Below are positions 1 to 12,600 of a stretch of 64,000 nt of DNA, piece by piece. The translations under genes were made by a program, and so were the position numbers. Below the pieces are notes generated by a model that did not search any database, was not told where the DNA came from, and was given only the letters and a program-made list of their open reading frames with translations. Positions within the stretch are counted from its first letter, which is position 1. Each line of letters starts with the position of its first letter. Source of the stretch: Rhopalosiphum padi (Eukaryota; Arthropoda; Insecta; Hemiptera; Aphididae); the NCBI RefSeq assembly GCF_020882245.1, contig NC_083600.1, positions 23,560,001-23,624,000 of the forward strand. The letters run 5' to 3'.

Positions 1-699
1 AATTTTAATGAAATGGAATCTGCTGAAACTATTTATATTGATGAAGAACCCACAACGGCCACAACATCTGTGATATCTTACTGTAGACCAAGTTTCAACT
101 TACCCGAAAATGTTGTTATATTTTGTAATTTCAGTAAGCTGTATAAAATAGACCCAATTACTTTCCGTACATGGCTAACTATTTTAAATAATGTTCCTCA
201 GTCTGTATTATGGCTTCTACATTTGAATGATGCTGTTGAAGAAAACTTAAAAAAATTTGCTAATGATTTAAACTTTGATTCATCACGTATCATTTTTGCT
301 GACTTTATTCCTAAATATCAACATTTGAATCGAATCCAGTTGGCCGATATTTATTTGGATACACTTTTATATAATGGACACATAGCTTGCTTGGATGCAT
401 TATGGGCAGGAGTTCCAGTTATAACATTACCTGGAGAAACACATGCATCTCGTATAACAGCTTCACAATTGACTACTTTAGAAATTACAAATACTATTGC
501 TCAAAATGAAGAAAATTATGTTGAAATTGCAATACAATTGGGGTCAAACAAACAATTGTTGGAAAATATCAGAAAAACCATTTGGGAATTTAAAATGCAA
601 AGTGATGTGTTTAATATAAATACCTATGCAATAGAAATTATTTTAATCTTAAAAAAGATGTGGAATAACTATCCGTCTATACATGAACTGGGCATGTAG
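1..699 (+). CDS. O-GlcNAc transferase-like protein, C-terminal part (partial, divergent paralogue)
   Basis: This is the C-terminal half of an OGT-type (GT41) glycosyltransferase, the family that moves GlcNAc from UDP-GlcNAc onto Ser/Thr of nuclear and cytosolic proteins. The frame is open to the left edge, so the Met at 13 need not be the start and upstream exons are missing. Counting from that Met, the family blocks appear in order: CNFSKLYKIDP (38-48), VLWLL (65-69), ADIYLDTLLYNGH (111-123), LWAGVPVITLPGE (130-142) and ASRITASQL. Compared with the human enzyme, the UDP-contacting Lys842, Lys898, His901 and Asp925 positions are kept (K45, K101, H104, D128). Gln839 is Lys, and the Thr921-Thr922 pair is Ile-Ala (I124, A125). 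That and the overall drift suggest a lineage-specific paralogue rather than the canonical, strongly conserved OGT. Family is sure; catalytic activity is not. Confidence 0.85.
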   Translation, partial: NFNEMESAETIYIDEEPTTATTSVISYCRPSFNLPENVVIFCNFSKLYKIDPITFRTWLTILNNVPQSVLWLLHLNDAVEENLKKFANDLNFDSSRIIFADFIPKYQHLNRIQLADIYLDTLLYNGHIACLDALWAGVPVITLPGETHASRITASQLTTLEITNTIAQNEENYVEIAIQLGSNKQLLENIRKTIWEFKMQSDVFNINTYAIEIILILKKMWNNYPSIHELGM

Positions 700-1027
700 A
701 AATGAATATTTAAATCTGCTTTTTTTAAATGTTTTAAAGTTCAATTTTTTTTTTTTTTATAGATACATAAATATTAATGGTTTTATTTTTAAAACAAATA
801 TTCTCATTTATTTAATTTATAAGTTTTTTACATAAAGTGTAACAATTTATTATTTTTAGACTATAGTAAAAGTAAAAATATATTAAACATAATTTATTAA
901 TTAAAAATTAGATTATAAAAAACTAATAAGTTACAACAATAAATTTACATATAATTTACTTGTCATTCATGTTGCACTCAGTGAATTTACTTTTTTCGGG
1001 TGGGTTTTAGCTGTCTCTTTAGGATTA
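700..1027. other. AT-rich 3' flank of the OGT-like gene
   Basis: No gene is visible. This stretch holds the 3' untranslated region of the OGT-like gene and A/T-rich spacer, with a T-rich run near 747-760. No perfect AATAAA stands out close to the stop codon, so the polyadenylation site is undetermined. Confidence 0.4.
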
Positions 1028-1445
1028 TACTATGATACATTCTGCCTTCCATCCATCTCGGTCAGCTACTCGTACCTTCCAGTCTATTCCTCCTCTTAGC
1101 TCTTCCTCATCATTCTTCACTAAATCTTCCCACCTCATTCTTAGTCTTCCAATGGTCTTTTTTCTGTTAGATTCTTCTCTTTTACTGTACATAGTAATGG
1201 ATTTTGGCTTCTCCAAGCATGCCCTGCCCATTGTAGTGTCTTATTTCTAATTGTTTTAACAATATTCGATTAAACAATTGTTCTAACTATGTTTTCCCTA
1301 ATTCTTCAATCATTCTTTATAATATCCTTCACAAGTCTGAAAGTTATTCTCAAGATCTCCCTTTCAAAAATGAGAAGTTTGCTTTCATCGGTTTGCCAGA
1401 TTGCCCAGATCTCTGCTTCATATGTGTATATTATATTGGCATAAT
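1028..1445 (-). mobile_element. Degenerate 3' tail of a non-LTR retrotransposon ORF2
   Basis: Read on the minus strand, about 1445-1310 encodes YTYEAEIWAIWQTDE followed by KLLIFEREILR, the region just after the reverse transcriptase domain in many insect non-LTR elements. About 1231-1028 encodes the usual C-terminus (GRLRMRWEDLVKND, then WKVRVADRDGWK). The two parts are in different frames with a stop between them, so this is a 5'-truncated, decayed copy. The superfamily (Jockey, R1 or RTE-like) cannot be fixed from this tail. Confidence 0.75.
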
Positions 1446-3349
1446 CAATAGCAATTTTAAATTGCAAAGTAGAAACTATCATATAACAGTTATCTCTACA
1501 TTTTTAAATAACCTATACCTTATAAATAAATCATAATAATTTAATTGTTTCAACTCCTATTCCGCTACTGCTGTGATCTTCAATATACTACCTTTAAGAA
1601 CAGGGTTACACAGGTGATAATGTACTACGTATATAATATTATTTTAATCATTTAATTAATGTTGTATACGTTGCTATATCATGTTTGAATGTGTTAATTT
1701 TTGAACCCAGGTTTAAGTTTCTAGGACCTATAAAATAAAACTATTTGTATTGATTCTGGATTCAACAACTTGGCTTTCAAGACCAGTTCGTGTAGTGAGA
1801 ATAACTAACCAATTACCTATTTCTTGATTGGATAAGATTAGAGGTATAAACATAAATATTGACAGCCACTTGGTTTGAAAGAATGAAGGAGGTGTATTGC
1901 AAAGTAATTCAATTTTGTATTGTTATTAAATAATAAAAAAATCCATAAATCATAAAAGTAGTTAAAATTCCATAGGTATCTACTTATCAATTATTATATG
2001 TGGCTCAATATATAATATTTTGTCTGATACTATATTATACTACTTATGAAGAAGTAGTATTTATGATGCCATTATTTTACATCAGTATTTTAATATTTTT
2101 TTTGCATTTAAATGTCATACTGGTATTAACAGGAGTTTGTAGTGGCAGTGGCTCCGAAGTAGTAAAAAAATGAATAATAGTAAATATATCAAAAATCAAA
2201 CACCTACCCACAAAATATATAGCAATATACTTGATTTTAAATCCTAACCTTTTAATATATTGAAGCTTGAGGCAATGATTTCCTTGCCCTTCAAACATTG
2301 ATTCTTTCGTATTTGCTGCTCTTAGAGAAATGTTATCAGTAGGTTATCATATTATCATTTACAATAAATATATTTCACGGGGCAAACGGTCAAAAAATCC
2401 GTTATAAAAAAGTTGGACAAAAAGTCCGGATTTAGTTTTTATAGTCGGACAAAATGTCCGAAAACACAAAATATTTTATATAATTAATATTTATTTTAAA
2501 AATTTAAAAATGTTTGTAAACGTTATATATTATGGTAGGTAATCGGAAAAAAACCCCGACGAAGCACCTAGGAAAAAAAATTCCCTACGGCCTACACTTT
2601 GTTTTGAATGATTGAAAAATCAAATCATAAAAATAATAATAAATTCAATAATTATAATAGTTAATAAATAAATGTATTTTCTACACTTAAAAGTTAATTA
2701 CCTACAAAATTATTTATAATTAATTAAGAACATATAGATATTAATTAAACAAAATAAATCATTTATATAAATTTTAATTTTTGGAATATATATTGTAAGT
2801 TGTAACATTGGTTTATTTGGTTTTATAATTGATATATTTTTTTTTTATTAAAATCTATGTTTTTAATTAATTATAAATTAAGCTACTTTTAAAATTGAAC
2901 AGGGGCAAATGCCCGCCTTGCCCACAAATTACGCTATTGTTTGACAAGATCAAATAATTTTTATTGTCTTGTGTAATCTCTCTATGATCAGTATATGACC
3001 ACTTTATATCATTTCGTTGACAACCACTACACCATTCTGACATTCTGCTTATTTGTGTCAAACCGTATTTAATGTATATCCTAGTCCATGAAATAGATTT
3101 AAGATTTCAGTAAAAAAAATTTGGTACTCAAGTGAATACATTAAATATACAAATAACAGTGATATAAAACTTGGTGAAGAATATATGTAGTATCTATACC
3201 TATCTAGGTATTTTTCTTTAATTCTTTATTAGCTAACTATTTATGTGTTATAGAATACATTATACCTAGGTACTAAACTACTACTACAGTCTACAGATTT
3301 TATTGACAGATAAATAAACTTTATTGGAAGCTAATCTTTACATAGTATA
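1446..3349. other. Gene-free AT-rich stretch with minor repeat relics
   Basis: No coding region is supported. Around 2380-2465 the motif GGACAAAAAGTCCG and variants recur three times as short imperfect palindromes, and 2540-2590 has the look of an interspersed repeat end. ORFs here (for example 2077-2298 and 2867-3061, minus) show no codon bias and no recognisable domain. Confidence 0.4.
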
Positions 3350-3785
3350 AAACAAAGTTGCTTCCCGCTGTTTGTCCCTATGCATGTTTAGATCTTTAAA
3401 ACTAAGCAACGGATTTTGATGCGATTTTTTTAATTGATAGAGTGATTCAAGAGGAAGGTTTATATGTATATAACACGCATAATATAGTAGAGAAACACTG
3501 ATAATTTTAATTTTAAAAAACCGTATAAGTTGTATACCTATATATATATATATATATATAATTGTGCGGCTCGCGTGTTTCCAGCTACCTGACCTTTTTG
3601 TACGTCAATCTGCGTGTAGATGTGCGTAATCTGCGTGGATGTTCTCGATGCATTCTACTCGAACTACTCAACCAATTTTGATGAAATTATGAACAATATG
3701 TGTAATTTTGTCTTCGTCATAGGATATGATAGTTTTTATCCCGATTAATGACCTCAATATATTACAATATATCTAGGGCTGTTCG
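3350..3785. mobile_element. Helitron-like interspersed repeat relic
   Basis: The stretch contains phrases recurrent in non-coding parts of insect Helitron-type repeats: AACTAAGCAACGGATTTTGA with GATAGAGTGATTCAAGAGGA downstream, and a second diverged block near 3655-3690 with ACTCAACCAATTTTGATGAA. A perfect (TA)10 tract sits at 3541-3560. The class is inferred from phrase similarity only; no 3' CTRR hairpin end was delimited. Confidence 0.4.
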
Positions 3786-4599
3786 ATTATTCGAATAACA
3801 GATTATTTTTAACGAATGATACATAATCGGTTAATCGATTGAAAAAATGCTGGGCGGGACATTTATGTAAAGACGATAAGTTGGAAATATCATCTATACG
3901 CCAAATCAGAAAAAAAAATAGATTTTATCCTCACACTAAATGTCTAAATGTTAGCATTAGATTAGGGCCTAATCTTTAATTTCATAGGCCTAATCATTAG
4001 GCAATCAAACTTAACACGGATTAATTTTGTACGGGCAACGAAGTGCACGGGTACAGCACTACAGCTATTAATTAATAAAATATAATTTTTTAATATTATG
4101 TAAATACAATAGTCAATAGGCCGGACTTGTCTTACTGTGCCGTGTTTCGGTGGTTGGTAGTGGGCAGTGGGCTGTGGGTTGATATTACTTAATAATTAGA
4201 GGTAAGGCTGTACTGTGTAAAGAAAGATATATATTTAATAAGTACTATTGATATTAATATTATTAACGTAATAAAATAAAAATGATTTAATAAATAAAAA
4301 CTATGTTTATTATTTTTAAATTTAATGTTTTATTTTGTTTATAGATAATATACTTACCAAGTGCAAAATATGATTATTTTGTTTAATAATGACTAATTTA
4401 AGGGTAAGTAACATATCCTATAGGACTTATAAGAATAAACATTCATTTATACCCTAAAAAAATTAAGGGCTATACATAGTTAAATCTTAAATAGTTTTTT
4501 GGGCCCAATTTTTTTCGTTATCTGCTTCTGAAGTAGTACATATAGGACATAGGTATCCTACTTTGGTGATAGTGGAATCATTTCATTTTTCAGTTTTAA

Positions 4600-5835
4600 T
4601 AAAGGAGGAAAACACAAAACAAATAAATATCGGTTTAGGTGACAGCGAAAAGATGGAAGTATAAAATGGCTATGTACAAATAAAGACTGTAGTGCAAGTA
4701 TTTTGACGACATCAGATAAAAAAATCGATCTGTGAATTTTCCAGTGAGCATATCTGCGCTGAGAACTCTGTACAAAAAATCGAGCGACAGATAAAAGGAA
4801 AAACTGTAAAATAAAATGTGAAGATTTTTCTACTAAGCCTTTAAAAATAATAAGAACAGAACTATTAAATAATACAGTAACAGAGATAGTTAAAGAAGAT
4901 ATAAAAACTGTGATGAAAATTATGTATGAAAAGAGACGAAAACATTACCCAACATTTCCAAAATCATTAAATGAAGCTATTGATCGACTAAAAAATTTGC
5001 ACGAAGACAATTTTTTTCAATTTAAAGGTAATCAATTTGTCCATGTTCACGATGACAAAAATATTATTAGCTTAACAACTTTAGCAAATAATTATTTACT
5101 AACGGAGAGCACGGAATTCTTTGCAGATGGGGCGTTTGATTATGCACCTACATTTTTTTTACAATTATACACTATTCACTGTTACAAAAATGGATTTTGC
5201 GTACCACTCGTTTATTTCATTTTGCCTGATAAATCAAAACAAAAATATATTGAGATGTGGAGGTTTCTTTTGAAGATAAGTTTGAAACTTTCAAATCGTG
5301 TTTTATCATCAAACAGTTACATTTGGATTTCGAAATTGGAGCAAATGAGGCAGTAAAAAATATATTTCCCGATGCAATTATTGAAACATGCAGATTTCAT
5401 TTTGGCCAATCATGGTGGCAAAAGGTAATATATTTATACAATTAATAAAATCTTATCTGTTTTTAATTATTAAATCAATTTAATTAAATATAATTTATAA
5501 TATAATATATAATTTTTCAGTAAAATGTTTGTATCTTTTTTTTAAAACAGTACTAATAATAGTTTTATATTTAAAGATAAACGGAGATTCGCAATTGCGC
5601 GTGTAGGATATAATAATCAAAATGATGAACTAGGTCAATGGTTAAAGTTGTTGTTTGGTTTACCGTTTATACCATTTCTGGAAGTTGAGGATACATTTGT
5701 GGAGCTTATGACAATATGTCCAAGTCCAATTAGATATATATTTTAGACTACGTTTTATCAAATTACATAGAACTGGATGCTTTATTTCCACCAAATCTTT
5801 GGGCGCCAGACCAACATTGAGCCCAAGGTATATTA
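4600..5835 (+). pseudogene. Broken FLYWCH zinc-finger / MULE-type transposase gene
   Basis: The plus strand carries the remains of a transposase-like protein. A FLYWCH-type finger lies at about 4630-4760 (YRFR, then IKWLCTNKDCSAS). A Mutator-like transposase core follows at 4910-5425 (STEFFADGAFDY, FLQLYTIH, CRFHFGQSWW), and the C-terminal region at about 5578-5835 (LLFGLPFIPFLEVEDTF, then FPPNLWAPD). The finger has in-frame stops, and at least two frameshifts break the core and tail, so it cannot encode a full protein. A GT...AG interval from about 5426 to 5577 interrupts the order and may be an old intron. It is homologous, not identical, to the minus-strand copy at 8.4-9.8 kb. Its terminal repeats were not found. 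It could be a transposon relic or a decayed domesticated gene. Confidence 0.75.
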
Positions 5836-6604
5836 ATAATAATATTTGATTGTAAGGTATATTAATTAATGAATACACTCTTCTGTTTTCAAAAACCGAA
5901 TTATTCGCGATGCACCTAATTTTATAAAAATTATATAATAATTTATTTTATTCACTTCACGCACTATATAGTACCTATACCATATTATAGTACATATTGG
6001 TAGTCGGTATATTATTATTATGTCAGCATTTAAATTATAAAATTAATAAATAATCTTATCTAACTAATAACTATATATAACAAACGTATACTTATTTGTA
6101 CTAAACATGTGTGCATTATTTATTTATTAATGTTTAAAATAAAAATATATGTTAAATGTATATTAAAAAAATGATTTAATTCAAATTGTTATTATTATAT
6201 TTAAATTTTAAACGAAAACAAAATACACATAACTAATATTTATGTAGATAACATTTTATATTATCAAATGTACAACAAATCCGTAGCTATATGAATATTA
6301 ACTATCTCTTATAATACAATAAAAGAACAGGTTTTAAGTATGCATCGGTATAGATATAACATCATTGTAATAATTTATGACCGTGATTAGTGTCGTACGT
6401 CTTGGTGCCCATACCTACATACAATATATTATCATTAAATCCAATAAAAGATTAACCACACCAACCAATAGTGACTGTGCTTAATACAAACACGTACCTA
6501 TTTACCTAATGCTATATAATATTATTTTAATAGCAGTTTACATCGCGTGGGCTACTGCAAACGAACGTTATTTGATCGATTATAATATACATTAAAATTA
6601 CGCG
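5836..6604. promoter_or_regulatory. Upstream region of the thymidine phosphorylase gene
   Basis: No coding sequence is visible. It separates the transposase relic from the first coding exon of the phosphorylase gene and must hold its promoter. A TATATAAT-like stretch near 6512 lies about 90 bp before the start codon, but in sequence this AT-rich it is weak evidence. Confidence 0.3.
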
Positions 6605-9600
6605 ATGAGTATCATAGCGATAATAAAAAAAAAATGCCAAAAAAAAGAATTGACCGACGATGAGATCAAATTTTTTGTAAAAAGTACTGTGGACGGATGT
6701 ATAGACCAATGTCAAATCGGTAAAGTAAACTTATAACGTTTTTGAAAATATTTTTTTCATATTACTTTCAGGTCATTGCTAAACAACATTAAAAAAATAT
6801 ATATATTTATTATTACTTTTTATCTATCATTTTTTAAGATTTTTTTCGTTTTTGAATGTAAATGTATATTTATAAAGAGAATTAATCTAAACTATATAAT
6901 CAACTTTTCACATTAAACTGACAAATTGTAACTGTTTATATAACTCGTTTAACTTTTATATAACTAAAAAAAAGTTACCTGCTCTATTTACTTATTGATA
7001 TTGGTAGGTTCTTAATTGTTTTGTTTTTATTTTGAAAGCTTAGAAAAAACTAAGCAGTCAACAGTAACTTAATTGTATGTATATATATCTATAGGATATT
7101 TTAAAATTAAATTTTTGAAAATTAAATGACCCAAGATTTATTGACTTCTCATTATCCTCATTGCTTGGACGTTTGGATCACCATTGTTGTTTTAAGGCAA
7201 AGGGATCAACTTAAATAAACCTCTTTTTTATGTCTACTTATTAGTACACATTTCCAATTTTGAGCTATAACACTTTGTGTCAGGGTTTTGACCAAAAAAA
7301 TAAGGGTTGTATAATTTATTGAAAAAATTAAAATACTTATTCACGACAGCAACAACCAAATTTTTTTAAAACAACATATGTGGCTGTTGTGAATGTAAAT
7401 TTTAATTTTTCAATATATATACACGTTTAATTGTTTAAAAAAAATATAATTATAATGCAATTTAACTCATATACAATAAAAAATTTAAAATAATAATTAA
7501 AGTAAAATGTTAAAGTTTTAGAGTAGATATTACCCGGCTAGTCCGTAGTCGTGACTATACAATTATGTGTCACACATTTTTTTCTAATTTAACACTAGAT
7601 ATACGCCCGAGCACCATTTGGTGTTACAAATTATGTTGCATGATTTCATTATTTTGCACCCGATTTTATAGTACCTAGTAGTTTTTTTTATTTATCATCA
7701 AAACTTATTCAGTTATATAATTATAAACATAAATGTTGATTTTGAAAAAAAAAATTACCATACAAACAATACGTAGTAGGCCTATATAATATATCAAGTA
7801 TAAATGTCGGAGTTGCCCGATTGCGGCCCGAATACAGGTAGTCGTATTTTACCCCAAATATAAGTATCCCGATTGCGTCCAAGCACACATTGGTTCACAA
7901 AATAAATTATAGTTAATTAAATAAAGTAAATATGTAAAATACTGAATGTTTGAAATTTAAATTCTTTTATTTAAATACTTTAAAAATTTAAAATAATTAT
8001 TCGTTATTACAATATTTAATTATATGCGTTATAATATGTCTTGTTTATGATTATTATAAACAATATACTAACTTTTGAAATCTACATGACTACATAGAAA
8101 AATTAATAATTAATTAAATAGTATATATTCATTCAAATAGTCGAATATTAAAATAATAAACTGTTTACAATAATATGTCAATAAATAGTCAAATAATAAA
8201 ATAATAAATTGTCTACAATTCAAAAAGTTATAAAATACATATTATGTCAATAATAATTAGTCAAATAATAAAATAATAAATTGTCTACAATACAAAAAGT
8301 TATAAAATACATATGTCAATAATAATTAGTCAAATAATAAAATAATTAAATTAAATTAAATTAAATAGTTAAAGGTAGATTTTTACAATTCATTATTTTT
8401 ACAAAATCAATATTAGATATTTCGAAGTTTTTTAATTTTTTAATTTGGGCTTCTATAAGTTTTTTTTTATTCATTTGTTTAGTTGTTTCCTGAGGAGCAC
8501 AGACTATACTTTGCATTTTAATTTTGGCATCGGTTTGGCATTGTTTCAAAATATCCGAAAATTGATATATACTCGGATGTGATATATAAAATAATGAGTT
8601 AAATTTGGAATGGAAACTTTCACATGCGTTTGTTGTTAAGTACATACTAGAACTACAAGTAGCCCATACATTAGGTGGAAAATCGGAATTATCGTCAATA
8701 TAAGTTTCTACTAAATAATCACATAATAATTGTATTTTGGCCGTTGAAGGCTGTATAGAAACTAAATCTAATGCAAAACATTCCCCTACCATATCAGGTT
8801 CTAAAAATGGTAATCCAAATATATATGTTAAAAACTTGCCTATTTCGCTATCTTTGTCTTTATAATCTGTACTTAACCCTAAAGATTGTATTTTTCGCCA
8901 CCACGATTGACCTAGATGGAACCTACTACCTACAACCTTTTATAGTAGCCAATGGCCAAGTTAAACGAATTGTCTTGTGTATAGATGTTTCAAAATCTAC
9001 GAATATTACATCGGGCTTAAAACTAAAATTAAATACACTGTTCTATAAGTCCATTAAATGCATTTTGATAGCTTTCAAATTTTTTATCTGGTAATAAAAA
9101 TAAGCAATAGGATAATAATGACCATTATTCAATACATGGATAGTAAATAATTGACAAAAATATTTAGTACAGCATCGGAATGTCCCATCAACATAAATTT
9201 GAGAAATTTTTGATAAATTTCGTAAGTTACTTTTACATGAAAATAAAATAAAATTCTTACTATTATCGTTGATAAATAAAAATTATTCACCTTCGTTTGT
9301 TTTGATATCAATGGACCTTATTAAAACGCCATGCACTTCTTGTATATTAGTTGGCATAGCCGGAATGATTTTTCTGCGGGCTTCATAAATTCATTTTCGA
9401 AAACAATTCACATCTGTTATGGTGATATTCTCAACTCCTATTAATATAATCGAAAAGAAAAATGTTGTCATTAACAATACGTATGTATGCGAAACTATAA
9501 ATTATAAATTCACCACTTTCTTTTAAACTACCATGGATTAATTTTGACGGTCGCTCACAGATATTTTCAGTTGCCTTTCTTTTAATACCATTTCGTATTT

Positions 9601-12600
9601 GTTGACGTTTTAATATCTGATCGGCTTCATAATTGTGATCATTAACGTCAAATTTACTTTGGTTTATTAAAATGTCTTTATTGTATCGTTTAATAAAACT
9701 TTTACAACTTTTATTCGTAGGTACAACACCATTTTTCTATTTCATTTGCTAATAACTTATGAAATCGAAATTTATATTTAAATATTACTAGCATTTGTTT
9801 ATTTTTTTCGCTTAACATTTTGTGAATTTCCATCATTTAAACTTTATAAAATGAAAAACCAAACAACACTAACAGCATAATATACAACATAGTTCAACCT
9901 TGCAATCTTACAGTTTATCTTCTCTTTTTATCTTTAATTGACTGGAAATTACCACGCCGAATATTGCCGTGATCGTGTGAGTGATTTATTTATGTCAAAA
10001 TGCGTATCGGACTCAATCGCAATATTTATTTAGTTTTGACAACCATTTAAATAGTATTTCCTACCTACAATGTACGGGCCGCAATCGGGATAGGTGTAAA
10101 GGTTACTTTGGGCCGCAATCGGGCGGCGCCCATAAATGTTATATAATAAGAGACTATTTATTTTCACTCTGCGCAATTGGTTAGTTGTAGGTGGTAACAT
10201 TCCTAGATGGATAAATGACTATATGCCAACAATATGCTAAATTATAAAATAACCATTAAGTATTTATTTGCGCAGGAGCGATGTTAATGGCCTTGTATTT
10301 AAACGGCTTGACTAATTCGGAAGTCTCTAATATGACAACGGTCATGGCGAATTCGGGCAAAACACTTAAATTTAGATCGTCCTCAATTGTTGTGGACAAA
10401 CACAGCACCGGAGGCGTTGGCGATAAAGTCTCGATACCGCTGGTACCTGCACTGAGCGCCGTGCAAGAAGATTTTATCATACCTATGGTGTCTGGCAGGG
10501 GACTCGAATTTACCGGTGGCACATTAGACAAGCTCGAGAGTATTCCTGGTTAGAACAGTAGCTTAAATATATTAACGATTATTATCATTGTTAATATACC
10601 TATCAAATATCATATATACACAAATAATAATATATTACATAATTTACATCGTTTTAGGATATTCTGCGTTTAGTTTTGACGATCAACATCTATTGGACAT
10701 AGCTAATAATTTCGGATGTTTTATTGTTGGCTCTGACGATTTATCCCCGGCCGATTCTGTTTTTTATAAAGCTCGAGATGTCACTGCCACGGTCGACAAT
10801 GCTGGATTAATTATAGGTAAGTAATTTAGTACCTTTATATATATTCAACATAAAAAAAAATTATTTGAATGATACATGTTTTTCCTCCTATTACTAGCAT
10901 CTATAATATCTAAAAAAGCAGCTGCTGGTATTAAATATTTAATACTTGATTTAAAAGTGGGAATATCAAGTTTTTTCCAGTCAATCGATGAAGCTAAAAC
11001 CTTTGGAAAGCAATTTGTAAGTTATTCTAATAATTTTATCTACTCATTAATCGAATATATTTTAAATTAGAGAGAAAAAACTTTTATTTTTAATAAATAA
11101 ATAAAACGAGATGCTTTCAATGTCCAATGGTTAGGATAAAATAAAATATATGATATTTGTTAACAATGTAAAATAGTATACAATAATAATGGCTTATGTC
11201 GGTCTTAAATTTATCAATTAACTAATTAAATAAAATTCATGTATAATAAAACCTAAAGAGAATTTTATTTTACTGTGAATATAGATGATAATTTATACTA
11301 TTCATCTTGCAATATTTATTAAAGTACATTTATATAGGTTATATATTTAATAGTATGTTTAGTAATATAGTGTTTATCGTGATAGGTATTAATAACTGCT
11401 ATATTTAAAGAGAATGGAAATTGGAGACGATGGTTTTATGTCTATATGTCATACGAATAAACGATACTAAATGCATAATATACAGAAATTTAGACATTTT
11501 AAAATATCGTTTTCAATCTAATCATGCCACAAGTACTTAAAAAACAGATTTGAATCTTTGTCGTGAAGTCTACTTGAGATAAATTTTTCCGCATTTTCGA
11601 TTTTTTTTAGTTTATAAAAAAAATGTAATGAAAAATTTTCCTTTAACTAATTTTTTTTATTATTATCAATCTGTTACAATAATTGAACAATAAGTTTAAT
11701 TGATACAATATTTACACATCACAGGAAACACAGAGTGAAGAGACTTCCCACTGGAGGTACTTCGTCAATAAATAGTTATAACACTTATAACTAACTTATA
11801 TGCGTTTATATTTACATTTTTTTTATATAATAACTTATGTATTATATATTTGATATTCATATCAGCAGGCCATGACATCACTGCTTTTTAAGTCTCTTTT
11901 GAGGATTATCAAAGTATGGTTATGATGGATGCGAGTTAAGAAATAAGTGGACTGGGGTGACGGTTTAATCGATTATTGAAGTGCTTGTAATGTAGTTTAA
12001 CTAATTCAGTGACTGTAGACATTTTTAAATTGGAGTGGTGGGATTTATTTGAGACGTAGATTGGAGCTTTTTGAAATAGTACGAAGGATGTTTGGTTGAA
12101 TCCTTTGGATACGGTTGGAATTAGACATTTTTGCTGTACCCCATGGCTGTATGACATATATGTCTAAATGGATCTAAGCAATCATTTGTTTGGTAGTTTT
12201 ATATTTTTAAAAATTAGCAAGAAACGAAGGTGGCGTAGGTAATTATTTAGAGATTGAACTTTATTTTTAATATGTGGTAGGTAGCCAGGTAAGACGGCGG
12301 TTGATGTGAATACCAAGATATAGTAAACATTTGGTTATATCAGCCTATATCAGGGGTCGGCAACTGGTGGACCGCGGAAGGCAAAACTATGGATCCTGTC
12401 AACACATTGTACTTACTTCATTATGTATACAGATTTGAAAAAGATTGTTTTCCTTTTCACTGATTTATTATTTTAATCTTTAGGACTCCAATAGAAATTA
12501 CTTGCCGACCCCTGGCCTATAGATATGATTTCCTGTTGAGAGGCAGTGCCTGGCATATATTCTGTTGGAGATTGAAGATACAGTAAAATGGACTTTTTCT

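Larger units (their letters stand above)
7808..10131 (-). mobile_element. MULE (Mutator-like) DNA transposon, 2324 bp, with TIRs and target-site duplication
   Basis: Both ends carry CCCGATTGCGGCCC in inverted orientation, exactly 8 bp inside each terminus (7816-7829 and, reversed, 10110-10123). Each end has a second, inner copy (7868-7881, and reversed 10076-10089). The element is flanked by a perfect 8-bp direct repeat ATAAATGT (7800-7807 and 10132-10139), as expected of a target-site duplication. Inside, on the minus strand, lies the FLYWCH/MULE transposase remnant. The whole element sits in intron 1 of the thymidine phosphorylase gene, antisense to it. Subterminal repeat doubling and an 8-9 bp duplication fit the Mutator superfamily. 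Confidence 0.88.

Noticed and set aside
10256..10531. 91-codon minus-strand ORF over the phosphorylase exon
   Set aside because: It is antisense to exon 2 of thymidine phosphorylase, which has clear family motifs; the minus reading has none.
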